Assembly (NCBI GenBank): GCA_903919075.1
Contig: CAIXGR010000001.1
Span: forward strand, 1 to 53,347
Source: an uncultured Bacteroidota bacterium
GTDB taxonomy: Bacteria > Bacteroidota > Bacteroidia > Chitinophagales > LD1
Direction: 5' to 3'
DNA length: 53,347 nucleotides
The position numbers and the translations under genes are program-made. Each line of letters begins with the position of its first letter. The first letter of the stretch is position 1. The notes beneath the pieces were generated by a model. It saw only the letters and a program-made list of their open reading frames with translations, did not search any database and was not told where the DNA came from. Below, piece after piece: positions 16,676 to 25,657 of this stretch.

Positions 16676-16747
16676 ATGGTATTAAAAAAATCTGGCCTGG
16701 GATGTGAGAACATGGCAGCAGATGATAGAACGAAAAAACATTATTAA
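16676..16747 (+). other. Possible leader ORF in the rplL 5' UTR
   Basis: A 23-codon ATG-initiated frame lies inside the predicted rplL leader and ends 20 nt before the rplL start. Its peptide (starting MVLKKSGLGCENMAADD) resembles nothing I know. A longer upstream in-frame extension begins before the promoter and is therefore unlikely to be translated. It may be an attenuation or coupling peptide, or chance. Confidence 0.3.
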
Positions 16748-16767
16748 CACATTAAAAACTTATAAAA

Positions 16768-17139
16768 ATGGCAGACATTAAAGCATTAGCTGAACAGTTA
16801 GTTAACTTGTCAGTAAAAGACGTTCAAGAATTAGCAAACGTTCTTAAATCAGAATACGGTATTGAACCAGCTGCTGCTGTAGCTATGGCTGCTGCGCCTG
16901 CTGCTGGCGGTGCTGCTGCTGCTGAAAAAACTGAATTCGACGTAATTCTTAAAAGCGCAGGCGGTCAGAAATTGAACGTTGTGAAAATTGTTAAAGACCT
17001 TACAGGCCTTGGCTTAAAAGAAGCTAAAGACTTAGTTGACGGCGCTCCTAAAGCAATTAAAGAGAAAGTTGACAAAGCTACAGCTGAAGATATGAAGAAA
17101 AAGCTTGAAGAAGCTGGTGCTGAAATCGAAGTTAAATAA
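16768..17139 (+). CDS. rplL: 50S ribosomal protein L7/L12
   Basis: A 123-residue stalk protein that recruits translation GTPases. The N-terminal dimerisation domain (about 1-36) is followed by an Ala/Gly hinge (about 37-52) and the C-terminal factor-binding domain with [24 protein letters not shown] and a final EAGAEIEVK. The length is normal. It normally sits directly after rplJ and before rpoB. Here it stands alone, with its own promoter, a leader of about 120 nt and a strong terminator. Confidence 0.97.
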   Translation: MADIKALAEQLVNLSVKDVQELANVLKSEYGIEPAAAVAMAAAPAAGGAAAAEKTEFDVILKSAGGQKLNVVKIVKDLTGLGLKEAKDLVDGAPKAIKEKVDKATAEDMKKKLEEAGAEIEVK

Positions 17140-17160
17140 GCACTTATAAAATAGAAATAA

Positions 17161-17192
17161 AAAAAGCCCCGCATTATTGTGGGGCTTTTTTT
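17161..17192. terminator. rplL terminator
   Basis: AAAAAGCCCC (17161-17170) pairs with GGGGCTTTTT (17181-17190), with a 10-nt loop and a T-run. It also serves the convergent GNAT gene on the other strand. Confidence 0.92.
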
Positions 17193-17211
17193 ATGTAATA
17201 AACTCAACCCT

Positions 17212-17697
17212 CTATGCTCGCTTAATCATTACATAATCATTCATAAAATACCCGCCTCCTATATCAAAGTCGCCAACCCGTTCAATTACAAAACCCATTT
17301 TAAAATAAAAATTAATGGCCTTATAATTAAGCCGGTTTACCTGCAGGCGCAAGGGTTTTGAAATCGCCATACTTGAAATGATATAGCTAAAAAGCTTTTC
17401 GCCAATACCTTTCCGGTGGTTCGAAACATCTACATAAAATTTGTGGATGAAATAGTGATCTCCTTTCAACTCAAAATCTGCCAATGCAACGGGGGTATCA
17501 CCATCAAAGGCAACAAAATACTTTTCGCCTCGCTTCATGCCTTCTTTAATGGCTTGGGTTGAATAACGGTCATTCAGCATAAAATCTATCTGCGCAACTG
17601 TTATAATGCTTGGGTAATGCTCATGCCATATTTTATGCCCCAATTGCGAAATAACAGATGTATCAGTTTCAGCAGCAGGCCTGAATGAAAGTTTCAT
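17212..17697 (-). CDS. GNAT-family N-acetyltransferase
   Basis: A 161-residue cytoplasmic protein. The acetyl-CoA pyrophosphate-binding motif (Q/R-x-x-G-x-G/A) is visible as HRKGIGEKLF at about 95-104, preceded by the beta-4 strand HKFYVDV. The C-terminus (NYKAINFYFKMGF) fits motif B. The acceptor is unknown. No partner gene is evident. Confidence 0.88.
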   Translation of the reverse strand: MKLSFRPAAETDTSVISQLGHKIWHEHYPSIITVAQIDFMLNDRYSTQAIKEGMKRGEKYFVAFDGDTPVALADFELKGDHYFIHKFYVDVSNHRKGIGEKLFSYIISSMAISKPLRLQVNRLNYKAINFYFKMGFVIERVGDFDIGGGYFMNDYVMIKRA

Positions 17698-17811
17698 GCA
17701 GTAAATATAAGCAAGCCTTAATTTTTGATAGCCAACCGTAACATTAAACTTTCTTAACAGGACTATTTAAACGAAACATTTGTAGCATCTTTGCACACGT
17801 TTACCCAAAGT

Positions 17812-20800
17812 ATGCCTCACCATAAACAAGTCTTTCAAACCGATTCACCCACCCGCTGGAAAGCATTTCTATGGACCATGCGGATTATTTCATTTTTGTT
17901 ACTCTTGGGTGTTGCCTCGGTATGTGTGGCCTTGTTCAAAAACTCGAACCCAAGTTTACCCCACTTAGTAAGCACCACCGAACAATTTAAACAGCTTAAA
18001 AAACCCGAGCAGCCATCATCATTTAAAAGCACCGGCAAAAAAAAACCACACCGCAATAAAACTGCGCCTATCGCATCGCAGGTGCGTGCAGGGTTTTACG
18101 TTAACTGGGATCTTCAATCCTATTTCTCTCTAAAAAATAATATTTCGAAAATGAACATGGTTGTGCCCGAGTGGCTGTTCATTGATTCAAGTTCTTCTAA
18201 AATAATTGCCAATATTGACCCTAAAGCATTTGCGCTGCTAGATTCCTCTAAGGCCAAAATAGTGCCACTGCTTACCAACAACTACGCCGATAGCTGGCGC
18301 GATTCTATTGTATGCAACATGGTGGCTTCGCCCGAAAAAAGAAAAGCCTTTATTTCTCAACTAATGGGCATTTTGCGCAAGTATGGATTTGATGGCGTTA
18401 GTATCGATTTTGAAGACCTCTACTCATTAAAAAGCGATCAGGACCTGGTAGAGTTTCACCATGAGTTATATGATTCTTTACATGCCAGCAACATGATTGC
18501 CACACAGTGTATACCGCCTAACAATAAAGATTACCGCATTAGTGATTTGCACAAGTTTAACGATTACATTTTTGTAATGGCTTACGACCAGCATTACCCC
18601 AATACCAAACCCGGTGGCATTAGCGATGGCAAATGGGTGGAGGAAGTGCTGGATGCTTTTACAGCCAATATTCAGGAAGATAAATTTATTCTTTGCATTG
18701 CAGGTTACGGATACGATTGGCCCAAAGGAGGCACCGGTGAAGATATTACCTACGAAGAAGCCTTGACACTTGCCAAAGAGAACGATACGAAAATTGGTTT
18801 TGACAATAACGGCTACAACCTGCATTACAATTACAAGGATGACGACAACCGGCAACACGAAGTATGGTTTGCCGATGCCGCTACTAATTATAACATTATG
18901 CGAACTGCCGCCAACTACGGGCTGGCCGGTGTTGCCCTGTGGCGATTAGGGGCTGAAGACCCGCGCCTGTGGAATTTTTACGACCGCGACTTATCTGACG
19001 AAGCATTAAAAACCACTCCCATTGATGTTTCAAAATTAACCTATGTAAAACCATCTAACAATGTAGATTACATTGGCGAAGGTGAAGTGCTAGACATTAT
19101 TTCATCGCCCGAACAGGGTAAAATAAGTTTAGACTATAACAGCAAAGACGAATTAATAGCCGAAGAAACTTATCTCGAATTACCCAGCTCGTACGTAATT
19201 AAAAAGTTTGGCAAAGCAAAACCCAAAGATATTCTCCTCACTTTTGATGATGGGCCCGACCCAAAATACACCCCACTAATAATTGATATATTAAAGAAAG
19301 AAAATGTTCCGGCAGCTTTTTTTATGCTAGGCGAAAACATTGAAAGCAATATACCGCTGGTTAAACAGATGTATGATGATGGGTATGAAATAGGAAACCA
19401 CACCTTTACACACCCCAACCTTGCTGATGTAAGCATGGAGCGCGCCAAACTGGAAATTAACGGCACCCGAAGACTGATTGAAATAGTTACCGGTCACTCT
19501 ACAGTTATGTTCAGGCCGCCATTTAATGCCGATGCCGAACCGCAGGATTTAGCCGAAATTATACCGGTTGAAGAAAGCAAGCGAGAAAACTACATTACCA
19601 TCGGTGAATCAATAGACCCGCAGGACTGGGATGCTGAAAATATTAATGCCGATAGTATTTTCAATCGGGTCATCCGCGAGTTGCCATTGGGAAATGTTAT
19701 TTTATTTCACGATGCTGGTGGCAATCGCGATGCTACGGTACAAGCGCTGCCGCGTCTTATTCAATATTTTAAAGCCAACGGCTATCGCTTTATTACTGTG
19801 GCCGAACTGCTGGGCAAAAAGAAAGAAGACCTAATGCCAACGGTTACTAACCAAAAGGAGCAGATGCTTAATCACGCCAACTTTATTGTAGCCGATATTA
19901 TTTTCCTTTTCCAGCATTTTATTTATGGCTTATTCTTTATCGGCATTTTTCTTTCAATAGGAAGAATGGTGCTGATGGGCACTTTTGCTTCTATTCAAAA
20001 AGCAAAAAGCAAATTGACTTTTAAAAAATCTACGGTTCAACCATTTGTTAGCATCATTGTTCCTGCACATAATGAAAGTGTAACTGCCGTAAAAACCGTT
20101 TCAAACTTATTAAAATCAGACTACCCCAATTTCGAAATTATATTTGTGAATGACGGCTCAAAAGACGACACTTATCAATTAGTAAAAAATGCTTTTGAAG
20201 GAAACAACCGAGTTAAAGTTCTAGACAAACCTAATGGTGGCAAAGCTTCAGCACTTAACGTTGGCATTGAAAGTGCAAAAGGAGATTTTGTAGTATGTAT
20301 TGATGCTGACACACAGTTAAGATATGATGCAGTTTCGAGATTAATGGAAAGCTTTGTTGATGAAGAAGTAGGCGCAGTAGCCGGGAATGTAAAAGTTGGC
20401 AACGAAATAAACTGGCTTACCAAATGGCAAAGTATTGAATATATCACTGCTCAAAATTTTGATCGCCGGGCATTCGATTTTTTAAATTGCATTACTGTGG
20501 TACCGGGCGCTATTGGTGCCTTCAGAAAAACAGCAATTGAAGATGCCGGTGGATTTACCAGAGACACCCTTGCCGAAGATTGCGACCTTACTGTTAGAAT
20601 TTTGCGCACCGGTTATACTATTAAAAACAATTCCGAAGCCATTGCAATGACTGAAGCACCTGAAAAAATAGGCCAATTTTTAAGGCAGCGTTTCCGTTGG
20701 TGCTTTGGGGTAATGCAAACTTTTTGGAAAAACCGAGACGCTTGTTTTAATTCTGAATACAAAACTTTAGGGTGGATAGCGCTACCTAATATTCTCATCT

Positions 20801-21114
20801 TCCAAATCATTCTTCCATTCTTTGCCCCCCTTGCCGATATTTTAATGATAGCAGGTTTATTTAGCGGCAATGCTGAGAAAATTGGTTATTACTATCTCAT
20901 TTTCCAATTGGTGGATTTGGCTGGGTCTATTCTCGCTTTTAGTTTCGAAAGAGAAAACGTACGCCGGTTATGGATGCTGATTCCGCAACGCTTTACCTAC
21001 CGGTGGTTGATGTATTATGTTTTATTCAAAGCGATATTAAAAGTGCTAAAAGGCGAGCTGCAAAGCTGGGGCGTTCTTAAAAGAACCGGTAATGTTGAAA
21101 CCGTAGGCATTTAA
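17812..21114 (+). CDS. Trifunctional GH18 / NodB deacetylase / GT2 polysaccharide enzyme
   Basis: An 1100-residue protein starting at the ATG at 17812; an upstream TTG at 17791 is less likely. A short cytoplasmic tail and one membrane helix (about 22-44) precede a periplasmic GH18-type domain (about 85-405) with DGVSIDFED near 194-202. The catalytic Glu is present, but the middle Asp of the classic DxxDxDxE motif is Ser. A NodB polysaccharide deacetylase follows (about 465-660: TFDDGPD near 478-484, HTFTH near 530-534, FRPPFNADAE). After another membrane segment comes a cytoplasmic GT2 domain (from about 745: VSIIVPAHNE, DADTQ, EDCDLTV, QRFRW), then about three helices. It resembles PgaB plus PgaC joined in one chain, so it could make and trim a poly-N-acetylhexosamine. 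Confidence 0.92.
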   Translation: MPHHKQVFQTDSPTRWKAFLWTMRIISFLLLLGVASVCVALFKNSNPSLPHLVSTTEQFKQLKKPEQPSSFKSTGKKKPHRNKTAPIASQVRAGFYVNWDLQSYFSLKNNISKMNMVVPEWLFIDSSSSKIIANIDPKAFALLDSSKAKIVPLLTNNYADSWRDSIVCNMVASPEKRKAFISQLMGILRKYGFDGVSIDFEDLYSLKSDQDLVEFHHELYDSLHASNMIATQCIPPNNKDYRISDLHKFNDYIFVMAYDQHYPNTKPGGISDGKWVEEVLDAFTANIQEDKFILCIAGYGYDWPKGGTGEDITYEEALTLAKENDTKIGFDNNGYNLHYNYKDDDNRQHEVWFADAATNYNIMRTAANYGLAGVALWRLGAEDPRLWNFYDRDLSDEALKTTPIDVSKLTYVKPSNNVDYIGEGEVLDIISSPEQGKISLDYNSKDELIAEETYLELPSSYVIKKFGKAKPKDILLTFDDGPDPKYTPLIIDILKKENVPAAFFMLGENIESNIPLVKQMYDDGYEIGNHTFTHPNLADVSMERAKLEINGTRRLIEIVTGHSTVMFRPPFNADAEPQDLAEIIPVEESKRENYITIGESIDPQDWDAENINADSIFNRVIRELPLGNVILFHDAGGNRDATVQALPRLIQYFKANGYRFITVAELLGKKKEDLMPTVTNQKEQMLNHANFIVADIIFLFQHFIYGLFFIGIFLSIGRMVLMGTFASIQKAKSKLTFKKSTVQPFVSIIVPAHNESVTAVKTVSNLLKSDYPNFEIIFVNDGSKDDTYQLVKNAFEGNNRVKVLDKPNGGKASALNVGIESAKGDFVVCIDADTQLRYDAVSRLMESFVDEEVGAVAGNVKVGNEINWLTKWQSIEYITAQNFDRRAFDFLNCITVVPGAIGAFRKTAIEDAGGFTRDTLAEDCDLTVRILRTGYTIKNNSEAIAMTEAPEKIGQFLRQRFRWCFGVMQTFWKNRDACFNSEYKTLGWIALPNILIFQIILPFFAPLADILMIAGLFSGNAEKIGYYYLIFQLVDLAGSILAFSFERENVRRLWMLIPQRFTYRWLMYYVLFKAILKVLKGELQSWGVLKRTGNVETVGI

Positions 21115-21120
21115 CCCATT

Positions 21121-22212
21121 TCATTCCAATTGAATATCACTTATCTGTTTCGCATTATTTCCGTAAGGGGTGCCTATCGAATTTCGCCAAAACATTTGAC
21201 CCTGGTGTTTGCCGTATATAATTTTAGCGGTTTTTAATTGCAGCAATACTGCATCAATATCCATAACAGCCCAGCCTTTACGCTTCGATGAAAATTTTGA
21301 TTGCTTCGGCGCTGCATCGCTTCCCTTCATTCCCTCTTGCCACTCTTTAAAAAGAAGGTCTACCGAAAGTTTCATTCTCGATGAAGTAGAATCATAATCA
21401 AATGGGTTAATATTATTATTCATAGCCAACATCCAATGCGCTTCGTTCAATGCAAAGCTGAAAGATTTAATGCCAACGGTGGCTTGTGCAAACGAAGGGA
21501 AAACATCGCCGGTAATAATTTTCTTTTCCGGCTGCTCATCCAACTCCTCTTTCTTATCCCATGAATAGCTGCGCGTAAAAAACTGTTCAGTTGCCGCAGC
21601 CTCTCCTTTATTTAGTCCCACTATTAAATAATGAATATCTAAGTCATAAATCACTTTGTTGTTTAGTTCAGGGCATTCAATACTTTGGCAATTAAGCACC
21701 AGGCTTATATTAGCATTAAAATGAATTTCGTTAGTAACGCTGTCATACTCACCATCTTCAATCGAAAATCGAAGCAGCTGAATTTTATCTGCTGCATGAT
21801 CTGAACGAAGGTCGAAACCATTAATTAGGGTAATATAATCTGTTTTACCCTGTAACCATTTGTCAGCATTTACTGAAAAACCAATCGTTTTTTCAATCAG
21901 CCTTTTTTCTTTAGTATGAATTTTAATAGTGGTGTCTCCTTCTTTAAAAACTACGTCCGGAGAGGCGACATAAGTATAATACGAGCTAAAATAAGTACTA
22001 TCAGCACCAATTCCGGTAGCGCTGGTATGAACCGAAATGGGTGTGCCGCTATTAAACTGCACGTAATCGCCCAATCTGCTGCACCGGTGGTTATAAGTCC
22101 ATTGGTGCTGAAAACCCCGCCAGATAATAGCTTTATTATATGAATGAAGCTGTTGCGAAAACAACGCCACACAACTGCATATGGAAAAAATAAAAAAAAT
22201 CATCCTTTTCAT
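21121..22212 (-). CDS. Hypothetical secreted protein
   Basis: A 363-residue protein with a signal peptide at about residues 1-20. The start at 22212 begins MKRMIFFIF, directly on the leader. The mature part opens NKAIIWRGFQHQWTYNHR and contains a VGIKSFSFALNEAHWML block. I do not recognise a family. It converges on the preceding GH18/NodB/GT2 gene, with stops only 6 bp apart, and does not share its operon. Confidence 0.65.
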   Translation of the reverse strand: MKRMIFFIFSICSCVALFSQQLHSYNKAIIWRGFQHQWTYNHRCSRLGDYVQFNSGTPISVHTSATGIGADSTYFSSYYTYVASPDVVFKEGDTTIKIHTKEKRLIEKTIGFSVNADKWLQGKTDYITLINGFDLRSDHAADKIQLLRFSIEDGEYDSVTNEIHFNANISLVLNCQSIECPELNNKVIYDLDIHYLIVGLNKGEAAATEQFFTRSYSWDKKEELDEQPEKKIITGDVFPSFAQATVGIKSFSFALNEAHWMLAMNNNINPFDYDSTSSRMKLSVDLLFKEWQEGMKGSDAAPKQSKFSSKRKGWAVMDIDAVLLQLKTAKIIYGKHQGQMFWRNSIGTPYGNNAKQISDIQLE

Positions 22213-22367
22213 ATAAACAAAGGCTTTAACATCGAAGATAGTTTCTAAAAGCTTATTTCGGTGAATTAATAATAATGCTTTTCCTCTTATTCAACCCATA
22301 AGATGATATTTATCAATATTACAGCGGGATAATATTAATGGCACAAAGAGGCTTAATAATGTTACCC

Positions 22368-22397
22368 TTCGTTTATGAATAAAAAAACATACTTTTG
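22368..22397 (+). promoter_or_regulatory. Promoter of the metal-uptake-like operon
   Basis: The -7 box TACTTTTG (22390-22397) has a TTCG (22368-22371) 18 nt upstream as a -33-like element. The predicted start lies about 7 nt before the ATG at 22411, giving an unusually short leader. Confidence 0.6.
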
Positions 22398-22410
22398 ATT
22401 GGTAAATAGT

Positions 22411-22803
22411 ATGCTTAAAATTCCTACCATCCTTTTATTAATATACTTTTTATCAGGCACTATATTTTTGCCTCAAGGCGATTTTTCAACCTTGCCAGAT
22501 ATGCCAAAAATGTATGTTCAATGCAAAAATGTTGAAGATACTGATATGGATATTCCCGATTTTATTACTGAGCACCTTATGGACATTAACGGTATTTTCG
22601 GAATTGAAGAACATGATGTTAATGACAGGCCCCATCAACCTATTCAACTTCATCATCATTTAGCCCCAATAACTTTTGCAGCACAGCAAATCAAGATTGA
22701 ATTCTGCTTACCTGATGTCGAGCCAACAAAAGCTATTGCGACAGCAAATAACATTTGCCTTTCGGATTATTCCGCTAACGTTTTTCGCCCTCCTATTGCC
22801 TAA
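22411..22803 (+). CDS. Small secreted His-rich protein, metal-uptake associated
   Basis: A 130-residue protein read from the ATG at 22411; a TTG start 12 bp upstream is possible. A signal peptide spans about 1-20. The mature part is acidic, then His-rich (HDVNDRPHQP and QLHHHLAP, with HHH at 81-83), and ends NVFRPPIA. Proteins of this size with a His/Asp-rich middle and an [IV]-F-x-P-P ending occur ahead of cation-efflux or metal TonB-receptor genes in Bacteroidota. Metal binding is inferred from composition only. It is followed by a PepSY-like gene and a TonB receptor. Confidence 0.6.
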   Translation: MLKIPTILLLIYFLSGTIFLPQGDFSTLPDMPKMYVQCKNVEDTDMDIPDFITEHLMDINGIFGIEEHDVNDRPHQPIQLHHHLAPITFAAQQIKIEFCLPDVEPTKAIATANNICLSDYSANVFRPPIA

Positions 22804-22847
22804 CTCGTTTGTCTAATTACTAGTAAGTTTTTCTTACCAGCACGTGC

Positions 22848-22879
22848 ACAATGTATAACACTCTGTAGCTGTACATTGT
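22848..22879. repeat. Inverted repeat in the operon's intergenic gap
   Basis: ACAATGTA (22848-22855) and TACATTGT (22872-22879) flank a 16-nt centre. Flanking GCACGTG and CGTGTGC partly extend the symmetry. It lies in the untranslated gap between the His-rich gene and the PepSY-like gene and could regulate the second and third genes. Confidence 0.5.
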
Positions 22880-22932
22880 TTGTAATTACTCGTGTGCCGG
22901 TTATTTATTTAATTTTTTTTAAAATAAAATTT

Positions 22933-23388
22933 ATGAATAAAGTAACAATCATCATAATAGCAATAATGGTATATACTAATGCCATTGCTCAAAAAATCAC
23001 CACCGATAAAGTTCCGACGAAAGCCAGTTCTGCGTTCAAGGCCAAATTTCCAGCTGCAAAGCAAGAAAGTTGGAGCATTGAAAGCCCCGGCATTTATGAA
23101 GTAGAATTTATTAACGGTGCCAAAACACAATCAGCCGAATTTGATGAAACCGGTAACTGGCTTGAAACAGAAACTAAAATGGATTTTAAGCATATTCCAC
23201 AACCGGTAACACAGGCCTTCACTAAACAATTTGAAGGTTTCAATGTACAAGAAGCCAACAAAGTAGAAACACCAAAAGCAAACACTACTTATGAAATTGT
23301 AGCTGTAAAAGGTAAAGACGGTTATGAAATTATGTTTTCCGCTGAGGGAAAAATGCTGAAAAAGAATGTTGAAAAAGTTGAAAAATAA
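22933..23388 (+). CDS. PepSY-like domain periplasmic protein
   Basis: A 151-residue protein started at the ATG at 22933 (MNKVTIII). An upstream in-frame start would add an implausible 19 residues. Signal peptide about 1-18. Two PepSY-like repeats can be read: VPTKASSAFKAKFPAA...WSIESPGIYEVEF...TAEFDETGNWLETET, then IPQPVTQAFTKQF...VQEANKVETP...YEIVAVKGKDGYEIMFS. This is the DUF2874-type fold of small periplasmic proteins often found beside metal-uptake receptors. It lies 30 bp before the TonB receptor and is probably cotranscribed with it. Confidence 0.85.
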   Translation: MNKVTIIIIAIMVYTNAIAQKITTDKVPTKASSAFKAKFPAAKQESWSIESPGIYEVEFINGAKTQSAEFDETGNWLETETKMDFKHIPQPVTQAFTKQFEGFNVQEANKVETPKANTTYEIVAVKGKDGYEIMFSAEGKMLKKNVEKVEK

Positions 23389-23418
23389 TAACCTAATAAG
23401 ATAAACATTATAAAAATT

Positions 23419-25593
23419 ATGACTATTAAAAACACAGTTTCATTATTACTATTGATTCTGCTTTGGCAATTATCTTTCAGCCAATATACACTACGGGTGG
23501 TAGTAACCGACAGCCTTACGCATGAAAAATTAGAGGGCGTAGCTGTTCTACTAAGCAATACTACACAAGGTGGCTTAACCGATAGCAATGGTATTGCAGA
23601 AATAAAGAATATTCCCTCAGGCCTTCAAACTTTTGAAATAAGTTATATCGGCTATAATAAAAAGCTGACAAGCCTTCAATTTCCAATGCAAAGCACCACT
23701 CCGTATCCAATACATTTATTACAACAAGAATCGGATATAGAAGAAGTCGTAGTAACAACAACTCGTGTAAGCTCGCGTGTTGAAGATGCACCGGTAAAGG
23801 TTGAAGTGCTGGGGGCTGAAGATTTGCAGGAAGAAAGCTCGTTAAAACCGGGCAATGTGTCAAGCATTCTTGGCGATGTATCTGGGGTTCAAATACAACA
23901 AACATCGGCAGTAAGCGGCAACTCGGTAGTGCGTATGCAGGGGCTTGACGGTAGATATACACTTTTATTGCGCGATGGCTTGCCGGCCTTTGGTGGCCTT
24001 TCTGGTGGCTTAAGCATATTGCAACTTCCACCGTTAGATTTTAAGCAGGTAGAAATTATTAAAGGCCCCTCCTCTACCATTAACGGCGGCGGAGCAATTG
24101 CAGGCCTCATTAATTTTATAACCAAAGAGCCTGGTGACAGCACGGAAGCTGCTTTTGTATTTAATCAGTCTTCACTTCTTGAAACTAATCTGGATGCATA
24201 CTTTTCTGGCAGGAATAAAAAAATAGGCTACACTTTTCTTGCTGCAGGTACACACCAGTTTGCGGTAGATGTGAACAATGATAATTTCAGCGATGTGCCT
24301 AAAACTACTTCTGTTTTACTGCACCCGCAATTGTTTTTTTATCCTGATAACAAAACAAAAATCAGGTTAGGAATAAGCGTCAATTATGAAAGCAGGCTAT
24401 GTGGCGATATGCGTGTAATACGCGGTGAGAGCGACTCAACACATCAATATTTTGAAAAAAGCATTACTGAAAGCTACGGTGCCGACGTGATGGTTACACA
24501 CAATTTTAATAAGCAACAAATGTTATCGTTTAAAGGAAGTGCTAATTACTTCAATCGTAATTTTCAAACCAATGATGCAGCCTTTGCCGGTGGGCAATGG
24601 AGTGGCTATTCCGAATTGTATTACGGCCTTACACACCGGCGGCACAATTTTATTGTTGGTGCCAACTACTTGCTTGATCTTTTTAATCATGCACCAGGCG
24701 ACACTTCCGGTTTTCATAACTACAATTACCACACCGGTGGAGTTTTTGCTCAGTATTCATACTCCATTGAAAACAAGTTGAGTTTACAAGCTGGGCTGCG
24801 CGGCGATTGGCATAGTGCATATGGTTTTTTTGTTTTGCCATCAGTAGCAATGCTAATTCATGCAACGCACGAACTTTCATTTCGCGTTAACGGCGGCAGC
24901 GGGTACAAGGCACCCAACATACTGGATATTGCCAGCCTGAATGAAGATATTACTTCTTTCATAGCAACTTCGGCGTTACAACCCGAACATTCGTACGGCG
25001 GAACCGCAGAGTGGAACTACCGGAAATTTTTTAAGGATAAAGAATTATCGCTATTTATTAATCAAACATTTTTTTATACCTGGGTGCAAAATGCAATTAT
25101 TGAAACATATAATTTAAACAGCACCTATTCCGTTTCTAATATTAGCGGTGGTGCTGCAACATTAGGTATTGACAATTACATTAGAATCAGCAAGGATCCT
25201 ATAGAAGTTTATGCGGGTTATACTTTTACTTATCCGCGCAAAAATTCGGATAAACTTCAGCCTTACCTTACGCTTACACCCATACATCGGGCAGCGGCTG
25301 TGGTAAGCGGAAAAATAACTAAGCATTGGAAAATTGGTATTGAAGGTTCGTTTATGGGGCCTCAATACTTAGATGATGGTTCTAAAACAAAGCCTTATGT
25401 AATATTAGCTGCCTCGGTTCAATACCATGTGGGACATATAACTTTAGTATTAAACGGAGAAAATCTTCTTGATGAACGCCAAACAAGATTTTCGTCGGTT
25501 GTTTTACCACCATACACACATCCATTATTTAAACAAATTTGGGCACCGGTTGATGGAAGAGTTATCAATCTTTCTATAATGGTGCGCATTTAA
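23419..25593 (+). CDS. TonB-dependent outer-membrane receptor
   Basis: A 724-residue receptor. Signal peptide about 1-21, then a carboxypeptidase-regulatory-like domain (about 22-100: LRVVVTDSLTHEKLEGVAVLL and following). The TonB box region (EEVVVTTTRVSSRVEDAPVKV, about 110-130) and plug domain (to about 245, with DGLPAFGGLSGG and IEIIKGPSSTINGGGAIAG-type blocks) come next, then a beta-barrel ending in an aromatic-rich C-terminus. The size fits siderophore, cobalamin or metal receptors rather than a large SusC. It ends the three-gene operon, and a terminator shared with the next gene follows. The substrate is unknown; a metal is inferred from the neighbours. Confidence 0.93.
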   Translation: MTIKNTVSLLLLILLWQLSFSQYTLRVVVTDSLTHEKLEGVAVLLSNTTQGGLTDSNGIAEIKNIPSGLQTFEISYIGYNKKLTSLQFPMQSTTPYPIHLLQQESDIEEVVVTTTRVSSRVEDAPVKVEVLGAEDLQEESSLKPGNVSSILGDVSGVQIQQTSAVSGNSVVRMQGLDGRYTLLLRDGLPAFGGLSGGLSILQLPPLDFKQVEIIKGPSSTINGGGAIAGLINFITKEPGDSTEAAFVFNQSSLLETNLDAYFSGRNKKIGYTFLAAGTHQFAVDVNNDNFSDVPKTTSVLLHPQLFFYPDNKTKIRLGISVNYESRLCGDMRVIRGESDSTHQYFEKSITESYGADVMVTHNFNKQQMLSFKGSANYFNRNFQTNDAAFAGGQWSGYSELYYGLTHRRHNFIVGANYLLDLFNHAPGDTSGFHNYNYHTGGVFAQYSYSIENKLSLQAGLRGDWHSAYGFFVLPSVAMLIHATHELSFRVNGGSGYKAPNILDIASLNEDITSFIATSALQPEHSYGGTAEWNYRKFFKDKELSLFINQTFFYTWVQNAIIETYNLNSTYSVSNISGGAATLGIDNYIRISKDPIEVYAGYTFTYPRKNSDKLQPYLTLTPIHRAAAVVSGKITKHWKIGIEGSFMGPQYLDDGSKTKPYVILAASVQYHVGHITLVLNGENLLDERQTRFSSVVLPPYTHPLFKQIWAPVDGRVINLSIMVRI

Positions 25594-25605
25594 TTACAGC
25601 CATAA

Positions 25606-25636
25606 AAAAAGCCGGAGCATTTTGCCCCGGCTTTTT
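25606..25636. terminator. Shared terminator between convergent genes
   Basis: AAAAAGCCGG (25606-25615) pairs with CCGGCTTTTT (25627-25636), with an 11-nt loop. A-runs and T-runs on both sides make it bidirectional between the TonB receptor and the OmpA gene. Confidence 0.92.
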
Positions 25637-25657
25637 CTTACCTCTTAAGTTTTCTTT

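Noticed and set aside
22824-22840. GTAAG/CTTAC hairpin after the His-rich gene
   Set aside because: Only 5 bp and no T-run; not enough for a terminator call.
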